From contig JAFMOC010000007.1 of NCBI GenBank assembly GCA_019802505.1, forward strand, positions 12,626,501 through 12,690,500: a stretch of DNA of 64,000 nucleotides. The letters run 5' to 3'. Made by a program: the position numbers and the translations under genes. Numbering within the stretch: position 1 is the stretch's first letter; each line of letters starts with the position of its first letter. Positions 58,614-64,000 of the stretch are shown here, piece by piece. The stretch comes from Corydoras sp. C115. Taxonomy: Eukaryota; Chordata; Actinopteri; Siluriformes; Callichthyidae. Under the pieces are notes generated by a model. That model had not been told where the DNA came from, did not search any database, and saw nothing but the letters and a program-made list of their open reading frames with translations.

Positions 58614-60699
58614 GGTAAAAAATGTTTACAAAACTTTTGGGCATCCACTACAGAATTACACTTTTTTAATTTAGATGAGAAATTTAAGATACATTTGTTT
58701 AAAAAAACAAGATTAAAGATATTTGTGAAAATCTAGAAAGCTTTTAAAGTAAAAGTCTGGAATACAGTAATGAACTGACATTGTCTAAAATTATGTAAAA
58801 AGAGTAAAAAAAATAAACATCTCCCCTCATGTCAAATAATGATTATTTTACTCAAAATTAGTTAGGTCTGTTTAGTCTGAATAATTTTGAAAATCGTGTG
58901 ATTGAATTGAAGTTAACTGTTGAGCTGTAAACAATACAATACAGTACCAACTTAATACAGTATATCATGCCTGTAATTGCTTCTTCAATAAAGTATACAT
59001 TACTAACATTGTTTATTGCCAAGCAATGTCTAAATAAAAAAAAAAATAAGGTCAAATAATATTTTTCTAAAAAATTACTATCAGAAGTCTTTTTAACATT
59101 AAACCATATTTTTCAAAGAAATTCTGGTTTAAGTTGTTTTGATTTGTTACATTGTTATGCACATTTGCATTTTATAAACATTTGCATTTTATATTTTATA
59201 TTTTAATGAAATTAAGATAATAAAGTATTGTTGAGAGTATTTTCCAATTTATTATTGATTACACTGGATTCATTTCTTTTCATGATTTGTTTCCCTAAAC
59301 TCTAAAATGGAAACTTTGTGTAAATAATAAATATCCCTTTAATTGAGAATTGAGAATCCCTTTAATTTTTTTAAATTTTGTTTAACTAATTGTTGAACTG
59401 TGTTGTGCTATCTTAATCTGTTGAAAAACATCTTCTCTTCTGATTCAACAATGATGTTATTTATACACCCCATTTTTATATATACCTTTCATATACATAT
59501 TCTGCCTATTTCTGCTAGTTATTATCTAATAAATCAGGCCAATAAATGACAATTAATGATCATTAGTCGACAATTCCTATTGTCTACACAATCCATGCAA
59601 GCACTCCTGTTAGTAACTGCTATGACTGATAATATGCATGCCCTCGTGACACGTTTTGCCAATAATAATTGTAAATTGAAAAAATGTGGTATAGCACAAT
59701 TGCAGGTACAGGAGAAGATAATACTGAAGACAGGCTTGTAATTGTTATCAGGCATAATTTACAATGTCTTCCAAAACCATTTCTTTTAGTGACACCAAAC
59801 TTTACTTTTTATTATAAATAATAATAGTAATAACACCTCCTTCCCATGATTCATTCACAACAATGCACATCTTCTCATGCCTAATTGCTTTGTTAACTAA
59901 ATCTACTCCGTGGGAGTGATACTGGAGTGAAGTGTGACCTGAACCACTAGTCACATCAGACTGTAACCTAGGATGGGTTAAACTCTTGTGACTTACCCGA
60001 TGTTGATCTACTGACACAACTTGAGCTAACCTGCTCTGATTTGGGCTATAATCTAAAAAGCAACTCTGTTTATTTTCCTCCATTTAATACATGCTCCTCT
60101 CAGGCCTGTTACTAGCATTGTGCACCCAAGACCTTTAAACTTCAAGCTTTACAAGGCCTTCTCGATGTGCTGACGGTAGTGTTCAGTTTTGTATTTTAAG
60201 ATGATGCTGCCAATAGACCTCTCCAAAACATTTCATTTTTACCACTTTTTAACCGGACACCAAGAGGTTGCTGTACACAGCAGAGCTTCCCTGACTGGCA
60301 GTGTAGCTCTCTGTTCTCAGCTGTAACCTCTTGTTTATGCTGTTGTAGTCAGTGATGTTAGTCCAATGCAACACTAGAATTTAATTTTGTCACTTCCTCG
60401 ATTATGACATCATAACTTTTATAACTATTTGTTTTTTTCTCAAGGTGTCACTATTTATATCAACCTAAATTGCTAGTAGTGACCTTGGTAGTAGAGGGAT
60501 AGTCTAAACTCAATTGACTAAACTCTTAATTTTTGTCTAAACATGTCAATGTAATCTGTGCGTTATTATTGTGTAGCACGTGTAAACTCTACCCAGCCAA
60601 CAAATTGAAATTGGCAGCCACTAGATGGAGACACATGACTTCACAGAATGATCAATGGGTTAGCATGGTGTGTATAACCTATTACAAAGCATTATACTA

Positions 60700-60804
60700 T
60701 ATAATATATATTATATTATATTATATTATATTATATTATATTATATTATATTATATTATATTATATTATATTATATTATATTATATTATATTATATTATA
60801 TTAT
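60700..60804. repeat. (TTATA)n satellite
   Basis: About 20 units of a 5-bp repeat abutting a truncated SINE-like copy. Confidence 0.9.
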
Positions 60805-61053
60805 GGCAGATACACCCAGGACAGGGCGCCAATCCATCGCTGGGCACACACTCACTCACTCAAACACACTCTATATGGGGCAATTTGGAGAACTCAATTA
60901 ACTTGATCCATGTTTTTGGACTGTGAGAGGAAACCGGAGAACCCGGAGGAAACCCACGCGGACACGGGGAGAACATGGAAACTCCACACATCGAACCGGG
61001 AATCCCTAGTGCTGAGAGGCGAACGTGCTAACCACTATGCCACCGTGCCGCCC
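60805..61053 (-). mobile_element. SINE-like element, 3'-truncated, beside a TATAT satellite
   Basis: This reverse copy lacks its 3' tail, where a (TTATA)n tract directly abuts it. The 5' end is complete (complement of GGGCGGCACGGTGG). Confidence 0.75.
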
Positions 61054-61669
61054 GTTAAGATATTAATCTGTTAAAATTTTAATGAATATATTTTTATAGT
61101 CACTTATCATTATCGTTATAAAATCATAATGGTATATTTGTGTGTGTCATATAAAATACATATGGAATATTAATATAATTTGGTTATGGCATTTTGTTGC
61201 CATTAACTCACTCTATTCAATTTAATTTCAAAAGGAAAGAAAAAAATAATAATTGCTGATTCAAAGATATTGACATATTTTCTTGTTTTTTGGAATTTTC
61301 TTATTTTCTTGTTTTTTGGAAAATGGAAGACAAAAGAGGCACTAGCTTAGTCAGTTATTTATTTATTTAATAAAGAGTTTATCTGGACAGATTAAAGGAC
61401 ATGTTTTCAAGCAGAAACAGTTTTGAAAAATACATTTATAAGCATTTCTAGTTCACCGACAAGGATGTCTTATGTCTTCATATTATTTTTCTTACTTTTC
61501 AATGCTTACATTGCAGTTATTTTAATTTTATTATCAGATGCTGCACTTTTCCTCTAAGGTTCACATTTAAAACCTTTTTCTTATATAGCCTTACAAAGCA
61601 CTTTACTTTATTGTTGAACAATTCTTATCAATGTTTTTTCACAAACAGATAGACACCTAGATTTACAGT

Positions 61670-62240
61670 ACCAGTCACACTTCTATAGTGCACTAAAATT
61701 TACTTGCCTGGTTGTGAATATATAGTGTGTTGGACAAGCAATGCATTACAAAAATCGAGCCAGGATAGGATGAGGGCTTGGACAGTTAATAAAGAGTTGA
61801 TCTTCCTGATGTTATACAGGATGAATCCGCATGAAATGGCAGTTTTAATGATGAGATTTGAGATGCGTGAATTGTGAAACCAAGGTTATGGACCAAGGCA
61901 ATTTAAGATTGTGAAATAATCATGGTGTTGCTGGAATCATGTGAAGCTCTGTGTTTGCCTAATATCATTTCAGATGATGCGCATTTATCCAAACATATGT
62001 CGGTGAGGCAGGCAGATATCCAATTGGACATAGTGGTGTCGTCATGGGCAAAAAGTAAATTAGGCAGAGTGTCATCAGCATAGCAATGGTAAGTGAAACC
62101 ATGTGCCTGAATGACAGCGCCCAGCGAGGTCATGTACAATGAAAAGAGGAGGGGACCAAGTGCTGAGCCCTGAGGAAATTCTTTCCCATTCCATTACACT
62201 TTGAATGTCCTTCCTGTTAGATAGGATTAAAACCATTCAA
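61670..62240 (-). mobile_element. Non-LTR retrotransposon (LINE) reverse-transcriptase fragment
   Basis: On the minus strand the sequence reads pieces of a LINE reverse transcriptase. The PQGSALGPLLF block is near 62,150, followed by YMTSLGAVIQAHGFTYHCYADDT with the catalytic YADD. Further on (near 61,740-61,830) a segment like LTVQALILSWLDFCNALL occurs, typical of the L2/jockey-like thumb region. Frameshifts are present and the rest of the element is absent. Confidence 0.75.
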
Positions 62241-62869
62241 CGTTGTTTTCTTGTTTTATCCCTATATTTTTATAATATAAGCAATATGTTTTATCCTTAT
62301 ATTTTATCATCCTTTATTATACAGATCATTGGTTCAGGTTTGTTTATTTGAAAGGTAACCACAACATACTGTTGTAATTTATTGTAAAACTTGATTTTTA
62401 GTACAGAAATAAGTATATGGTTGACTTAGTCATGTTCATGGTTGGTTTATCAGGTAGCAGGCATATTTTTTCAAGAACTTTTGTGGAGGAGGAGACAAGA
62501 CCTTGATTTCTCCCACTAAAAAATACCAAAGCATTTAGAAGCTAGCACTTTGCCAGCATGTGTGTATCTGTTTGTGTGTGTGTGGGTGTGTGTTTCAGCA
62601 TGTAATACATTATTTTGGATGTTGCTGTAGAAGATTTATACAAATGCTCATCAGTTTTATTTCAGAATGTGAAACATTGTAGTGCAATAATTGCACATTC
62701 ATCTGCTTATTAAAAAATTATTCTAACATTGTCAAATTTTGACCTAGTTATAACTGTTTCCCTGTGAACATTATATATTATTACAGTATTATTTGATAGT
62801 TTTGTGACCCTTTTAAATTTTCTCTAACAAATCATGAAAATAGAAAAGGAGATCAAACAAATTAGATAA

Positions 62870-63360
62870 AATATACTATTTGGTCATTTATTTATTGAGG
62901 AAATTGATCCAATATTACATTTATGTAAGTATGAGAACGTTTACGATTAACAGTTCATTTTGAATAAGTAATAAAAGTCAGGTGTTTTTAACCAATAGGA
63001 TGACAGTCAGGTGTAAATAGGCAATATGATTCATTTGAAGAACATAACGGAATGTAAGGCATAGTCTACAAGGTAAAAATGAATTGCAACCCAAGCAACT
63101 ATAGAGGGTTGAGATTACTATAGAGGGCTGCTGCTTTTCAAAAGTTTTCAAGTCAGAAGGCTGATTTAGGGATCGATAAGTCCATGATTGATATTTTTAG
63201 TTTATGTTTGAATAACGAAAACACTGCATTTCAACATGAAAAATCCATCCTATTTGGGAAACTCATTGGTGGTAGTATCATGGTTTGGGTTTGGCTCAGG
63301 ATTAATAGCAATTAATTCTGATATATACTGGCAGCTTCTGCAGGAAAAATGATACTGCAC
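62870..63360 (+). mobile_element. Tc1-like remnant with internal deletions
   Basis: TTTATTTATTGAGGAAATTGATCC near 62,886 matches the terminal region of the family at 37.9 kb. Near 63,215 and 63,270 there are transposase pieces, the second reading GGSIMVW (GGTGGTAGTATCATGGTTTG). No usable frame remains. Confidence 0.6.
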
Positions 63361-63561
63361 TTATTTTACACAATTTGTCTGACTGTGGACTGGTTGAGTA
63401 AGAAGTTGGTTTTTGTTAACCTTGCCTATCCCGATGAGTATCAACAAATCCTATTTACTGCACCTGCTTTTTTAAATGCCTTTTTAATGCCCCCCTCTCC
63501 CTGGCAGATTGTGAACTGTAATACATTTTATTATAAGTAAATAACTAAGTCTAATATTTTT

Positions 63562-63612
63562 GTTCATTTAGCAGACGCTTTTATCCAAAGCGACTTACAA
63601 ATGAGAACACCA
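63562..63612 (+). repeat. Dispersed fish repeat, 5' fragment
   Basis: TTTAGCAGACGCTTTTATCC then AAGCGACTTACAAATGAGAA, the least diverged copy of the start of this family in the window. Confidence 0.55.
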
Positions 63613-63721
63613 CAAGTCAGTAGTTAAGGAGAAAAACCAGCCACACTGTAGAATTATCAAACCTGATCTTTATCTGACCCTGCACCCCTCCCCCTTTTTT
63701 TCACAAAATTTTGTAATTTGT

Positions 63722-63753
63722 AATCTTTTAAGTACCACGGTACTTAAAAGATT
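63722..63753. repeat. 14-bp inverted repeat, 4-nt loop
   Basis: AATCTTTTAAGTAC, loop CACG, then GTACTTAAAAGATT. Perfect pairing. No adjacent gene is visible. Confidence 0.7.
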
Positions 63754-64000
63754 GTGCTATTATCTGTTTTAGAAATTAAACATATTCTAAAAAATCGAAT
63801 TATATGTAGTTTTCTGACTTTAGAATACACAACATATTGCCCCACTCTGTTCAGTATCTCTCTGCAGAAGGTATGGTTTTATGACATATTTTATGTGTCC
63901 ATTGTGTTAAAGCTGTTGGAACATGAATAATGTGCTCTGGTCATCCTGAAATCAACATTGCATACTCCCCGGATTCCTGTGGTCATTATACAAACTGTTA

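Larger units (their letters stand above)
58614..64000. other. Region downstream of the kinase gene, no gene seen
   Basis: AT-rich sequence with the (TTATA)n tract, a SINE-like copy, a LINE fragment, a Tc1 remnant and a dispersed repeat. Open stretches are short and unlike any family I know. Confidence 0.65.

Noticed and set aside
60533..60906. 122-codon open frame
   Set aside because: Most of it is (TTATA)n translated as ILYYI plus a reversed SINE-like element.

Overview
The window is AT-rich nuclear DNA from a ray-finned fish. The evidence is vertebrate-type genes split into short exons with GT/AG borders, a very high load of (TA)n, (CA)n and (GA)n microsatellites, Tc1/mariner transposons of fish type in several states of decay, and a tRNA-derived SINE-like family with clean target-site duplications. 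The mix of dispersed repeats reminds me of otophysan fish (catfish, characins, knifefish), but that is only an impression.

Two protein-coding genes lie head to tail on the + strand. From the left edge to about 37.5 kb is the 3' part of a transmembrane collagen gene that I identify as col13a1. About 39 short in-phase exons encode Gly-X-Y repeats, interrupted by an NC2-like region (7.8-9.7 kb) and an NC3-like region (20.9-21.0 kb). The gene ends in the cysteine-containing NC4 tail, and the stop codon sits on its own last exon. The cytoplasmic, membrane and first extracellular exons lie upstream of the window.

From about 45.8 to 58.6 kb is a complete cGMP-dependent protein kinase gene of type II. 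It has 18 coding exons and a total coding length divisible by three, giving 758 or 766 residues. It encodes an N-terminal Met-Gly myristoylation-type start, a coiled coil, two cyclic-nucleotide domains and an AGC kinase ending in GWDKDF. It is prkg2 or its fish paralogue (often called prkg3).

The 37.5-45.8 kb interval between the genes holds decayed transposons, microsatellites and one Tc1-like transposon (42,523-44,131). That transposon has an unbroken DD34E transposase and 213-bp inverted repeats that are almost identical. The tail from 58.6 to 64 kb holds SINE-like, LINE and Tc1 fragments and no gene that I can see. A GC-rich insertion inside the collagen gene (33.56-35.05 kb) carries a 27-bp minisatellite and has relatives elsewhere in the window.

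The two genes have no obvious joint function. Collagen XIII acts at cell-matrix contacts and the neuromuscular junction; the kinase is a cGMP effector. I found no operon-like, CRISPR or defence system and no clearly new biological system. The points most worth following are a pair of alternative C-terminal collagen exons, a Gly-to-Ala break in the collagen repeat, the apparently intact transposon, a tandem pair of CTCF-like motifs in a kinase intron, and a perfect 27-bp hairpin upstream of the kinase gene.
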